From NCBI RefSeq assembly GCF_036014175.1, contig NZ_CP107917.1, positions 1,240,001-1,304,000 on the forward strand: a DNA stretch of 64,000 nt. Direction: 5' to 3'. This DNA is from Streptomyces sp. NBC_00443. Lineage in GTDB: Bacteria; Actinomycetota; Actinomycetes; Streptomycetales; Streptomycetaceae. How positions within the stretch are numbered: the first letter of the stretch is position 1; each line of letters opens with the position of its first letter. The notes beneath the pieces were generated by a model that did no database searches, was not told the DNA's origin, and saw nothing but the letters and a program-made list of their open reading frames with translations. A program made the position numbers and the translations under genes. Positions 17,196-24,880 of this stretch are shown here, in pieces.

Positions 17196-17472
17196 CCGAA
17201 CTCACTCCCTGGGTACCGGCATTCGCGCCGGTCATGTACATGGTGGCGGCGCCCCCGCCGGTGTCGGCCGGGCGGCGTGTCGGCAGAGGCTATCGGATGA
17301 TTGGAAGCCAACGTTCACCGGCCGTTTGGCGGAGCGATCAACGTGGTTTGCCCTGAGCTTTGCCGCGATCATCATCAGGGATTACGGGGTCCGCCCACAA
17401 ACTCGCGCTCGCAGACCGGGGCATCGGGGACATTGCCTACCCCGCCGGGGGCCCGTCATAGGGTGGGCGACC
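17196..17472. other. divergent intergenic region before galE and the exporter operon
   Basis: 277 nt separate the operon's TTG start (minus) from galE (plus). It should contain both promoters. A CATGTACATG palindrome is at 17233-17242, and TAGGGT at 17459-17464 fits a -10 element for galE. No ORF is convincing. Confidence 0.5.
17459..17464 (+). promoter_or_regulatory. candidate -10 element (TAGGGT) of a leaderless galE transcript
   Basis: TAGGGT matches TAnnnT and ends 8 nt before the galE ATG, so transcription would start at or beside the start codon. I did not find a convincing -35 at normal spacing. Confidence 0.45.
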
Positions 17473-18441
17473 ATGACATGGCTGATCACAGGCGGAGCCG
17501 GCTACATCGGAGCACATGTGGCGCGGGCCATGACCGACGCCGGGGAGCGGGTCCTCGTACTGGACGACCTCTCGGCCGGGTATCCCGCCCGGCTCCCTGC
17601 GGACGTCCCGCTCGTCGAGGGCTCGGCGCTGGACGGTGACCTGCTGAAGCGCGTGTTCGCGGAGCACGCGGTGACGGGTGTGGTGCATCTCGCCGCGCGC
17701 AAGCAGGTCGGGGAGTCCGTGGCGCAGCCGACGCGCTACTACACGGAGAACGTGGGCGGCCTCGCCACACTCCTGGAGGCGGTCGCCGAGGCGGGGATCA
17801 AGCGGTTCCTGTTCTCGTCGTCCGCGGCCGTCTACGGCAACCCGGATGTGGACCTCATCACGGAGGACACTCCGTGCGCGCCGGTGAACCCGTACGGCGA
17901 GACCAAGCTCACCGGCGAGTGGCTGGTGCGGGCGGCGGGCCGGGCGCACGGCATCGCGACCGTGTGCCTGCGCTATTTCAACGTCGCCGGCGCCGCGTCG
18001 CCCGAGCTGGCCGACACGGGCGTCTTCAACATCGTCCCCATGGTCTTCGACCGGCTCACCCGCGACGAGGCGCCGCGGATCTTCGGCGACGACTATCCGA
18101 CGCCGGACGGCACCTGCGTCCGCGACTACATCCATGTCGCCGACCTCGCCGAGGCTCACCTGGCGGCGGCCCGGCGGCTCAGCGAAGGGGACGCAAGCGG
18201 CGATCTGACGGTCAACATCGGTCGCGGCGAGGGCGTCTCCGTCCGCGAACTGATCACCGTCATCGCCGAAGTCACCGGTGACGCACGCCCCGCCCTCGTC
18301 GAGGACCGGCGCCCCGGAGACGCCCCGCGCGCGGTCGCGTCGGCCGCACTGGCGGCCGAGGAGCTGGGCTGGACGGCTCGGCGCGGGGTACCCGAGATGG
18401 TCGAGTCGGCGTGGCAGGGGTGGCTGTTGCACCACGGCTAG
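17473..18441 (+). CDS. galE: UDP-glucose 4-epimerase family protein
   Basis: This 322-aa extended short-chain dehydrogenase/epimerase interconverts UDP-glucose and UDP-galactose or a related pair. It has a Rossmann TGGAGYIG (residues 6-13) and the catalytic triad Ser in SSSAAVYG (115-121), Tyr141 and Lys145 (YGETK). The C-terminus contains RDYIHVADLAEAH, typical of GalE. It is transcribed divergently from the polyol-phosphate operon and could feed sugar nucleotide to the GT2 enzyme there, but it may equally serve general metabolism. A longer open frame upstream (to 17176) lacks coding character. Confidence 0.93.
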   Translation: MTWLITGGAGYIGAHVARAMTDAGERVLVLDDLSAGYPARLPADVPLVEGSALDGDLLKRVFAEHAVTGVVHLAARKQVGESVAQPTRYYTENVGGLATLLEAVAEAGIKRFLFSSSAAVYGNPDVDLITEDTPCAPVNPYGETKLTGEWLVRAAGRAHGIATVCLRYFNVAGAASPELADTGVFNIVPMVFDRLTRDEAPRIFGDDYPTPDGTCVRDYIHVADLAEAHLAAARRLSEGDASGDLTVNIGRGEGVSVRELITVIAEVTGDARPALVEDRRPGDAPRAVASAALAAEELGWTARRGVPEMVESAWQGWLLHHG

Positions 18442-18467
18442 CGAGCTGCCGACCGATCATGTGAAGC

Positions 18468-18502
18468 GCCCTGACCTGCGGGTCGTTTGCGCAGGTCAGG
18501 GC
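18468..18502 (+). terminator. hairpin terminator after galE
   Basis: A perfect 12-bp stem (18468-18479 with 18491-18502) surrounds an 11-nt loop, 27 nt after the galE stop. The stem can extend outward through TCATGTG/CACATGA with a small bulge. It separates galE from the metal exporter gene. Confidence 0.75.
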
Positions 18503-18574
18503 ACATGACAACGGTGTTCAGTGCCGCGTTGCCGGATACCCCCCACCCGTAGTTCACTGTGATCCCGGACGGAT

Positions 18575-18596
18575 TTCCGATCGGACATTCCGATCG
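18575..18596 (+). repeat. two 9-nt direct repeats upstream of the CDF gene
   Basis: TTCCGATCG occurs at 18575-18583 and 18588-18596, a 13-nt period, 29 nt before the CDF start codon. The first copy lies in a CCGATCGG palindrome. It might bind a metal-responsive regulator; chance is not excluded. Confidence 0.35.
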
Positions 18597-18625
18597 TCGA
18601 CGGACCACAGAAGGGCGGCTTTCTC

Positions 18626-19555
18626 ATGGGGGCAGGGCACGATCACGGGCACGCGCCCACGACCGGCACGGCGGCATCCGCGTACCGCGGAAGGCTGCGC
18701 GTCGCGCTGTCGATCACCCTCGGCGTCATGGTGGTCCAGATCGTCGGCGGTCTGGCCGCGGACTCGCTCGCCCTGATCGCGGACGCCGCCCACATGGCGA
18801 CGGACGCGGTGGGTCTGGCCATGGCCCTGCTCGCCATCCACTTCGCGAACCGCCCGCCGAGCGAGAAGCGCACCTTCGGTCTCGCCCGCGCGGAGATCCT
18901 CGCAGCCCTCGCCAACTGTCTGCTCCTGCTGGGCGTCGGCGGCTATGTCCTCTACGAGGCGATCGAGCGTTTCCTCACACCGGCGGACACCAACGGCGGC
19001 CTGATGATCGTGTTCGGCGCGATCGGCCTGGTCGCGAACATGATCTCGCTCACGCTGCTGATGCAGGGACAGAAGGAGAGCCTGAACGTGCGCGGCGCGT
19101 TCCTCGAGGTGGCCGCGGACGCCCTGGGCTCGCTCGCGGTGCTGATCTCCGCGGCGGTGATCCTGACCACCGGCTGGCAGGCCGCCGACCCGATCGCCTC
19201 GCTCGTCATCGGCCTGATGATCGTGCCGCGCACCCTCAAGCTGCTGCGCGAGACCCTCGACGTCCTGCTGGAGTCGGCCCCCAAGGATGTCGACATGGCC
19301 GAGGTGCGGGCCCACATACTCGCCCTGGACGGTGTCGAGGACATCCACGACCTGCACGCCTGGACGATCACGTCCGGCATGCCGGTGCTGTCGGCCCATG
19401 TGGTGGTGCGCTCCGACGTACTGAACGCGATCGGCCACGAGAAGATGCTGCACGAGCTCCAGGGCTGCCTCGGCGACCACTTCGACGTAGAGCACTGCAC
19501 CTTCCAGCTGGAGCCGGTCGGGCACGCGGAGCACGAAGCCCGGCTCTGTCACTGA
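18626..19555 (+). CDS. cation diffusion facilitator (zinc/cobalt exporter)
   Basis: This 309-aa CDF antiporter exports divalent metal (Zn, Co or Cd) across the cell membrane. A short His-rich start (GHDHGHAPT) precedes six transmembrane segments between about 25 and 210. The metal-site residues appear as the DAAHMATD motif in TM2 (HxxxD) and AADALGS in TM5 (a DxxxD/HxxxD-type site). The cytoplasmic domain ends in HVVV...HCTFQ, as in ZitB/CzcD. GGGCGG precedes the ATG at 18626. It is a single gene between terminators. Confidence 0.94.
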   Translation: MGAGHDHGHAPTTGTAASAYRGRLRVALSITLGVMVVQIVGGLAADSLALIADAAHMATDAVGLAMALLAIHFANRPPSEKRTFGLARAEILAALANCLLLLGVGGYVLYEAIERFLTPADTNGGLMIVFGAIGLVANMISLTLLMQGQKESLNVRGAFLEVAADALGSLAVLISAAVILTTGWQAADPIASLVIGLMIVPRTLKLLRETLDVLLESAPKDVDMAEVRAHILALDGVEDIHDLHAWTITSGMPVLSAHVVVRSDVLNAIGHEKMLHELQGCLGDHFDVEHCTFQLEPVGHAEHEARLCH

Positions 19556-19742
19556 AACAACCGTACGGTCCGATAAGACGTCAGTACGGACGGAATGCAG
19601 CGATCCGGTGGTAGGCCGCGTCCTCATGCTCACAGCGCCCCCGCCGACGGTTCCGTGCCCGCCGCGCCGGGCACGATCAACTGCCGGGAGTGCCGGATTC
19701 GTACGGCACACTTGGGGCGCAAGACCGAAGTGAAGGATGGGT

Positions 19743-20336
19743 ATGCCGATCACACCTGCCACCGCGACGCACAGTCCGTCGAACGGCGCCGCAGACGCGA
19801 TTTTGCTGGAACTGGTCGACGAGAACGGTGTGACGATCGGCACCGCCGAGAAGCTCGCCGCCCATCAGCCTCCCGGGCAGCTGCACCGCGCCTTCTCCGT
19901 GTTCCTCTTCGACGAGCACGGCCGGCTGCTGCTCCAGCAGCGCGCACTCGGCAAGTACCACTCCCCCGGTGTCTGGTCCAACACCTGCTGCGGCCACCCC
20001 TACCCCGGCGAGGCACCCTTCGCCGCCGCGGCCCGGCGCACCCACGAGGAACTCGGCGTCTCCCCGTCACTGCTCGCCGAGGCGGGCACGGTCCGCTACC
20101 ACCACCCGGACCCGGACTCGGGACTGGTGGAGCAGGAGTACAACCATCTCTTCGTCGGACTTGTGCAGTCCCCACTGCGGCCGGACCCGGAGGAGGTCGG
20201 CGAGACGTCCTTCGTGACGCCGGCCGAACTGGCGGAGCGCCACGCGAAGGACACGTTCTCGTCCTGGTTCATGACCGTGCTCGACGCGGCCCGCCCCGCG
20301 GTCAGGGAGCTGACGGGCCCGTCGGCCGGCTGGTGA
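19743..20336 (+). CDS. idi: isopentenyl-diphosphate delta-isomerase, type I
   Basis: This Nudix-fold enzyme interconverts IPP and DMAPP. The product is 197 aa from the ATG at 19743. That start was chosen over an ATG two codons earlier because GAAGGA sits at a proper distance only for the second. The catalytic Cys is C83 in TCCGHP, and the catalytic Glu is E132 in EQEYNH. The Nudix-like helix is in AARRTHEELG (about 97-105). It lies near, but not inside, the hopanoid and polyprenyl synthase cluster, and so adds to the local set of isoprenoid-supply genes. Confidence 0.96.
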   Translation: MPITPATATHSPSNGAADAILLELVDENGVTIGTAEKLAAHQPPGQLHRAFSVFLFDEHGRLLLQQRALGKYHSPGVWSNTCCGHPYPGEAPFAAAARRTHEELGVSPSLLAEAGTVRYHHPDPDSGLVEQEYNHLFVGLVQSPLRPDPEEVGETSFVTPAELAERHAKDTFSSWFMTVLDAARPAVRELTGPSAGW

Positions 20337-20363
20337 CGACGGCCGGGGCCGGCCGGACATGCC

Positions 20364-20872
20364 CTAGGGCACGCGCGCGGGTTTGAGCGGTACGGCGGCC
20401 CAGATCACCTTGCCGCCGGTCGCCGTGTGCTCGACGTCGCACACTCCCCCGCCTCCCGGGTCACCTCGCGCACCAGGAGCAGCCCACGGCCCCCGGTCTG
20501 GCCGTGGTCGGCTTCCAGGGCGGTGGGGCGGTAGGGGTGGTTGTCCTCCACCGACACCCGCAGCCACTCGGCACCGACGGCGACCTCGACGGCGAGCGTC
20601 GGCGACAGCAGCGCCGCATGCCGGACGGCGTTCGTGACCAGCTCCGACACGATCAGCAACACCCCCTGGACCAGATCGTCGGGGACCGGCACGCCCTGGC
20701 GGTACAGCAGGTCCCGTACGGCGTGCCGGGCCTGCGGGACCGAGGCGTCGACGGCGGGGGCGGTGAACCGCCAGACGCCCTCGTACGGCAGTGGATTCGG
20801 CGGCCCCTGGACGAGGGGCTCGTCCGCGCCGCCTGCTGGGCGTGGGCCGGACCCGCGCCCGTGGTTCTCCAT
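20364..20872 (-). CDS. anti-sigma-factor-type ATP-binding protein (HATPase), apparently frameshifted
   Basis: This is a single-domain GHKL ATPase of the RsbW/SpoIIAB-like group abundant in Streptomyces, which usually act as serine kinases/anti-sigma regulators. The N-box is ELVTNAVRHA, the G1 region VEDNHPYRP and the G2 region GRGLLLV. After LVREVTREAGG the reading frame breaks. As sequenced, the ORF ends at 20405 with a non-homologous tail, while the expected ending (CDVEHT...GGKVIWA.PLKP) is in the next frame and stops at 20364. One missing base in the C run at 20446-20450 would restore it to 169 aa. I used the ATG at 20872; a GTG at 20908 is possible. Confidence 0.7.
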
Positions 20873-21150
20873 CGTCCGGTCGCCACCCTCGCGCTCGATT
20901 GTCACCACACGTCGAGTGTTGATAACGCACAGGTCCGGGCCGTACTACTGAACAGAAGTCAGCAGGTATCGAGCGTTTCTGATCGTTGGCGTATGACACG
21001 GTCAGTTGTGGGACCGCTCCGGCGCCGCTTGTGCCGACTTCGCGAACTATTCGGGTTGTACGGGTTTGGCGCCCCCGCCGTCCGGCTCGTTCCGGTTGTC
21101 CCTGGGCCGTGACCCGGCCGCGCGCCCCTTCCTGTCGGCCGTTCCGCGGG

Positions 21151-21167
21151 GGCGGATAGCATCCGCC
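21151..21167 (+). promoter_or_regulatory. inverted repeat over the presumed -10 of the enoyl-CoA hydratase gene
   Basis: GGCGGAT-AGC-ATCCGCC is a perfect 7-bp inverted repeat with a 3-nt spacer. It contains TAGCAT (21157-21162), a fair -10 hexamer ending 7 nt before the ATG at 21170, as in leaderless transcripts. It may be an operator or simply a symmetric promoter. Confidence 0.45.
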
Positions 21168-21169
21168 GC

Positions 21170-21925
21170 ATGGAGCCCCAGCTGCTGCACAGCGTCACCG
21201 ACTCGGTCGCCACCGTCGTCATCCACCATCCGGCCAAGCGCAACGCCATGACGGCCGCGATGTGGCGGGCGCTGCCGCCGCTGCTCGGCACCCTGGCCGC
21301 CGATCCGGGCGTGCGGGCGCTGGTGCTCACCGGTGAGGGCGGGACGTTCTGTGCGGGCGCCGACATCTCCACGCTCCAGGGCTCGCCGCAGGCGGCCCAG
21401 GGGCTGGCGGTGGCCGCCGAGGAGGCGCTGGCGGCCTTCCCGAAGCCGACGCTGGCGGCCGTCCGGGGGCACTGTGTGGGCGGCGGGTCGCAGCTGGCGG
21501 CGGCGTGCGATCTGCGGTTCGCCGAGGAGGGGTCGCTGTTCGGGGTGACACCGGCGAAGCTCGGGATCGTTTATCCGGCGTCCTCCACGCGCCGGTTGGC
21601 GTCGCTGGTGGGCCCGGCCACCACCAAGTACCTGTTGTTCTCGGGCGAGTTGATCGACGCGGAGCGGGCCCTGCGCACGGGCCTGGTGGACGAGGTGCTG
21701 CCCGAGGGTGAACTCGGCAAGCGAGTGGCGGAGTTCACCCGTACCCTCGCCTCCCGCTCACAGCTGACGCAGGCCGCGGCGAAGGAGTTCGCGGACGGGC
21801 GCACCGACCGCGACGATCACTGGGCGGAGCAGGCGCGCGGAAGCGGCGACACCGCGGAGGGCGTCGCCGCGTTCCTGGAGCGCAGGCAGCCCCGCTTCAC
21901 CTGGAACGTGCCTACGTCAGGCTGA
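21170..21925 (+). CDS. enoyl-CoA hydratase/isomerase family protein
   Basis: This 251-aa crotonase-fold protein hydrates or isomerises an enoyl-CoA. The oxyanion-hole blocks are GGTFCAGADIS (about 57-67) and VGGGSQLAAACDLRFA (about 103-118). The Glu pair of classical hydratases is not obvious (the first expected position carries Ser/Gln and the second lies in TPAKLGIVYP), so the exact reaction is open. Its end overlaps the convergent PfpI gene by 14 nt. No ribosome-binding site is visible, which fits the leaderless promoter noted upstream. Confidence 0.88.
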   Translation: MEPQLLHSVTDSVATVVIHHPAKRNAMTAAMWRALPPLLGTLAADPGVRALVLTGEGGTFCAGADISTLQGSPQAAQGLAVAAEEALAAFPKPTLAAVRGHCVGGGSQLAAACDLRFAEEGSLFGVTPAKLGIVYPASSTRRLASLVGPATTKYLLFSGELIDAERALRTGLVDEVLPEGELGKRVAEFTRTLASRSQLTQAAAKEFADGRTDRDDHWAEQARGSGDTAEGVAAFLERRQPRFTWNVPTSG

Positions 21926-22547
21926 AGCGGCTGTTCGTACGGAACTCCTCGACGAGGTGCGCGGGCGCCTTCTGCGGGGAGCCGGCGTCGTAGGGCGGCT
22001 GTGGGTCGTACTCGGTCAGCAACTGGACCGCCTGGGCGTGTTCGTCGCCGGCGATCTTCCCGACCAGGGTCAGGCCCATGTCGATGCCGGAGGAGACACC
22101 GGCCGCGGTGATGTATTTGCCATCGGGTACGACGCGCTCGCCCGTGGGCTCGGCACCGTACTGCGGCAGGAAGTCCAGGGTCAGCCAGTGGGAGGTGGCG
22201 CGGCGGCCCTGAAGGAGGCCCGCGGCGCCGAGCAGCAGCGAGCCGGAGCAGACGGAGGTCGTCCAGGTGCTCGTGGCGTCGGCGGTCCTGAGCCACTCCA
22301 GCAGGGCCTCGTTCTCGATCTCGGCGAACGTCCCGGGTCCGCCCGGCACCACGACGACATCGGGGTGCGGTACGTCGGCCAGGGCCTTGTCGGCGGTGAG
22401 GGCGAGGAACCCCGTGTCGGCGCGCACCGGTCCCGCGGACTCGGCGACGAAGTCGACCCGGACGTCCGGGAGGCGGCTCAACGCCTCGTACGGTCCCACG
22501 ATGTCCAAGGCGGTGAAGCGGTCGTACAGGACCATCGCGATCTGCAT
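21912..22547 (-). CDS. DJ-1/PfpI family protein
   Basis: This 211-aa class I glutamine-amidotransferase-like protein has the nucleophile elbow VCSGSLLLGAAG (Cys near 99) and an acidic residue in the early DIVGPYEAL segment. The closest described relatives are isonitrile hydratases and the sensor domain of GlxA regulators. It lies 23 nt after the GlxA-type regulator gene, whose N-terminal domain has the same fold. The start is the ATG at 22547. The substrate is unknown. Confidence 0.88.
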   Translation of the reverse strand: MQIAMVLYDRFTALDIVGPYEALSRLPDVRVDFVAESAGPVRADTGFLALTADKALADVPHPDVVVVPGGPGTFAEIENEALLEWLRTADATSTWTTSVCSGSLLLGAAGLLQGRRATSHWLTLDFLPQYGAEPTGERVVPDGKYITAAGVSSGIDMGLTLVGKIAGDEHAQAVQLLTEYDPQPPYDAGSPQKAPAHLVEEFRTNSRFSLT

Positions 22548-22570
22548 GGTTCGTCCCTTCGGAAGGAAAG

Positions 22571-23530
22571 TCAGCCGGCCGGAACCGGGCGGAACCGGCG
22601 GCGGTACTCGATCGGGGCCGCCCCGAGCGTCTTGACGAAGGCGCGCCGCATGGCTTCGGGAGTGCCGTAGCCACTGGCCCGGGAGATCTCCTCGATGCCG
22701 TCGCTCGTGTCCTCCAGGAGGCGCCGGGCGTGTTCGAGCCGGACCCGGTCCACATAGCGGCCGGGGGTCATGCCGGTCTCGGTCTGGAAGGCGCGGGCGA
22801 AGTGGCGCGCGGAGAGGCTGGCGCGGGCGGCGAGGGTCTCGACGGCCAGGTCGGCGTCGGGGTGCTCGGTGATCCAGCGCTGGACCTCCCGGAGGGGTTC
22901 GCGCTGGGCGGTCTGGGCGGCGAGCTGGGCGCTGAACTGGGCCTGGTTTCCGGGCCGGCGCAGGAAGACCACCAGGTGGCGGGCGATACCGAGGGCCACG
23001 TCCCGGCCCAGGTCCTCCTCGACCAGGGCGAGAGCGAGGTCGATGCCGGAGGTGACACCGGCGGAGGTGGCGACGCGCCCGTCCCGTACGTAGATGGGGT
23101 CCGGATCGACCTCCACGGCCGGGTGGTCACGGGCGAGCTTGTCGCAGTACGCCCAGTGGGTGGTGGCGCGGCGGCCGTCCAGCAGGCCTGCCGCGGCGAG
23201 CAGGATCGCGCCGGTGCAGACAGACACCAGGCGCTCGGCGCGGGGTCCGTGCTCGCGCAGCCAGTCGGTCAGTCCGGGCTGGGGGCCCCGCGTGCCTTCC
23301 CCGCCCGGGACGAGGAGTGTGTGCGGCTCGGAGGCGTCGGTGAGGGACTCGTCCGGTACGACGGTCAGGTTGCTGGACGTGCGGACAGGGGCGCCGTCCA
23401 GGGATGCCGTGCGGATGCGGTAGGTGCCCGCGCGATGCTTCTCGGCTCCCGCGAAGACCTCCAGCGGGCCGGTCACGTCGAGACTCTGTACGCCGTCGAA
23501 GAGGACGAAGAGAACGGTTCGCTGCGCCAT
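22571..23530 (-). CDS. GlxA family AraC-type transcriptional regulator
   Basis: The product is 319 aa. The N-terminal PfpI-like sensor domain (about 5-190) has SVCTGAILLAAAGLLDG, and the C-terminal AraC DNA-binding domain (about 215-315) has two helix-turn-helix units, ending EEISRASGYGTPEAMRRAF. It probably controls the adjacent PfpI gene. The ATG at 23530 was chosen because the extra 24 residues to 23602 are not family-like. A TACCAA-GCGG-TTGGTA palindrome lies 87 nt upstream in the divergent promoter region, but its form is that of a TetR-type site. Confidence 0.9.
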   Translation of the reverse strand: MAQRTVLFVLFDGVQSLDVTGPLEVFAGAEKHRAGTYRIRTASLDGAPVRTSSNLTVVPDESLTDASEPHTLLVPGGEGTRGPQPGLTDWLREHGPRAERLVSVCTGAILLAAAGLLDGRRATTHWAYCDKLARDHPAVEVDPDPIYVRDGRVATSAGVTSGIDLALALVEEDLGRDVALGIARHLVVFLRRPGNQAQFSAQLAAQTAQREPLREVQRWITEHPDADLAVETLAARASLSARHFARAFQTETGMTPGRYVDRVRLEHARRLLEDTSDGIEEISRASGYGTPEAMRRAFVKTLGAAPIEYRRRFRPVPAG

Positions 23531-23616
23531 GTCATCGATTCTTCGAGAGCGACCGCACGACCGCAATGACGAGGACCCCACCTTTCCTGCCACGATCCGC
23601 ATCCGCCCGAGCCACG

Positions 23617-23632
23617 TACCAAGCGGTTGGTA
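23617..23632. promoter_or_regulatory. TetR-like operator palindrome TACCAA-GCGG-TTGGTA
   Basis: A perfect 6-bp inverted repeat with a 4-nt centre lies 11 nt before the start codon of the SCO6745-like gene and 87 nt before the glxA-like start. The geometry (ACCnnnCGGTTGGT-like) is typical of TetR-family operators. No tetR gene is adjacent, so the regulator would be encoded elsewhere. Confidence 0.55.
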
Positions 23633-23643
23633 ACGTGCCGGTC

Positions 23644-24513
23644 ATGACTACTCCCGCCCTGGAACCGCGTGCCGCCCGCCGCTGCCACAACATGCTCAAC
23701 TCCCTGCACTCCACGTCCTACTTCGCCCCCGAAACGGGCAAGGAGCTGGGCGCCCTCGGGATCACGCACCCCAGGGCCGTCAACTTCGCGATCAGGGCGG
23801 CCGCGCTGGGCCCGGTCGGCGCGGGCGCGGTGACGGCGACGTTCTACAACTACAAGTACGACCTGGTGGCGCGGCACGTACCTGCGGTCTGGGCGATCGC
23901 GTCCCCGCAGGACGTACTGGCGGCACGCGCGCGTGCGGTCGACGCGGCGCTGCGGCGGCTGCTGGGCGAGGAGGCGGTGACGTCCCCGGAGATGGCGGAA
24001 GCCGCGCACCTGGCGCTCCAGGCCACCGAGGCCTGTTCGCGCAGCGCCCGGCCCCTGTACTCGGCGCACGCGGACCTGCCTGTCCCCGAGGCGACCCACC
24101 TGGCCTACTTCCACGCCACGACGCTGCTGCGCGAGCACCGGGGTGACGGGCACCTCGCCGTACTGATGTCCGAGGGGCTCGACGGCCTCGAGGCGGTGGT
24201 GACCCACACCGCGACGGGCAAGGGCATGACTCCGAAGTGGGTGTGCAGCACGCGTGGCTGGACCCAGGAGGACTGGGACGCGGCGTCCGACCGCCTGCGC
24301 GAGCGTGGCCTCCTGGACGACTCGGGTGACCTCACCCCGGCGGGCGTCGCCCAGCGCGAACGCATCGAGTCCGAGACGGACCGCCTCGACCGGGCACCGT
24401 ACGAGCACCTCGGCGCGGAGCGGGTCGCACGCCTCACGGAACTCGCCACGGGCTTCACTCGCGCGGCGGTGGCGGCGGGGGCGTACCCCGAGGACCTCCT
24501 CGGCAAGTCCTGA
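23644..24513 (+). CDS. SCO6745-like protein with winged-helix-like C-terminal part
   Basis: This 289-aa soluble protein begins MTTPALEPRAARRCHNML. The middle is helical and Ala-rich (about 60-190). Residues about 195-250 look like a winged-helix segment (DWDAASDRLRERGLLDDSGDLTPAG), as in MarR-like proteins. The pattern matches the actinobacterial SCO6745 family, which as far as I know has no assigned function. It is transcribed divergently from the GlxA-type regulator, and the palindrome at 23617 lies immediately before its start, so it is likely the gene under that operator. Confidence 0.85.
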   Translation: MTTPALEPRAARRCHNMLNSLHSTSYFAPETGKELGALGITHPRAVNFAIRAAALGPVGAGAVTATFYNYKYDLVARHVPAVWAIASPQDVLAARARAVDAALRRLLGEEAVTSPEMAEAAHLALQATEACSRSARPLYSAHADLPVPEATHLAYFHATTLLREHRGDGHLAVLMSEGLDGLEAVVTHTATGKGMTPKWVCSTRGWTQEDWDAASDRLRERGLLDDSGDLTPAGVAQRERIESETDRLDRAPYEHLGAERVARLTELATGFTRAAVAAGAYPEDLLGKS

Positions 24514-24626
24514 TCCCCGCCCCTGCTGGGCTCGGACGACCGACTGCGAAAGGCATTCGGATCACGCTGCATAGCAAGCCCGAGCCGCGGTACTCGGGGT
24601 CCCCAACCACAAGAAAGGGTGATCAC

Positions 24627-24758
24627 GTGTTCCGTGCAATCGCAGACGTGCTGCGCCAGATCGGTGGCGCCATCGCCACGGTAGTCACGCTGCCGTTCCG
24701 CGCTCTCGCTCGGCTCTTCGGCGGCGCCTCCAGCAGTACGCGCAGCCGCAAGGTCTGA
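24627..24758 (+). CDS. LPFR-motif small protein, 43 aa
   Basis: This micro-ORF starts with GTG at 24627, preceded by AAAGGGTG, and ends with TGA at 24756-24758. It reads MFRAIADVLRQIGG, then a hydrophobic stretch, then LPFRALARLFGGAS and a basic SRKV tail. It is amphipathic/hydrophobic in the middle (about residues 12-32) with positive ends, so it probably associates with the membrane. The LPFR core is the hallmark of a recognised Streptomyces small-protein family of unknown function. It lies alone between the SCO6745-like gene and tex. Confidence 0.85.
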   Translation: MFRAIADVLRQIGGAIATVVTLPFRALARLFGGASSSTRSRKV

Positions 24759-24880
24759 TTCCGTCCCGCCGCCCGGCCCGCGACCCGCCACGACCGGCCG
24801 GGTCGCCGCCCTGATCCCCGGTTGTCGGTGCCACCTGCCACAATTGCCGCGCAACCTCAGTGAGAAGGCGGTACGGGATC

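Noticed and set aside
24579-24598. CCCGAG/CTCGGG hairpin before the LPFR gene
   Set aside because: Only 6 bp with an 8-nt loop; too weak to call a terminator with confidence.
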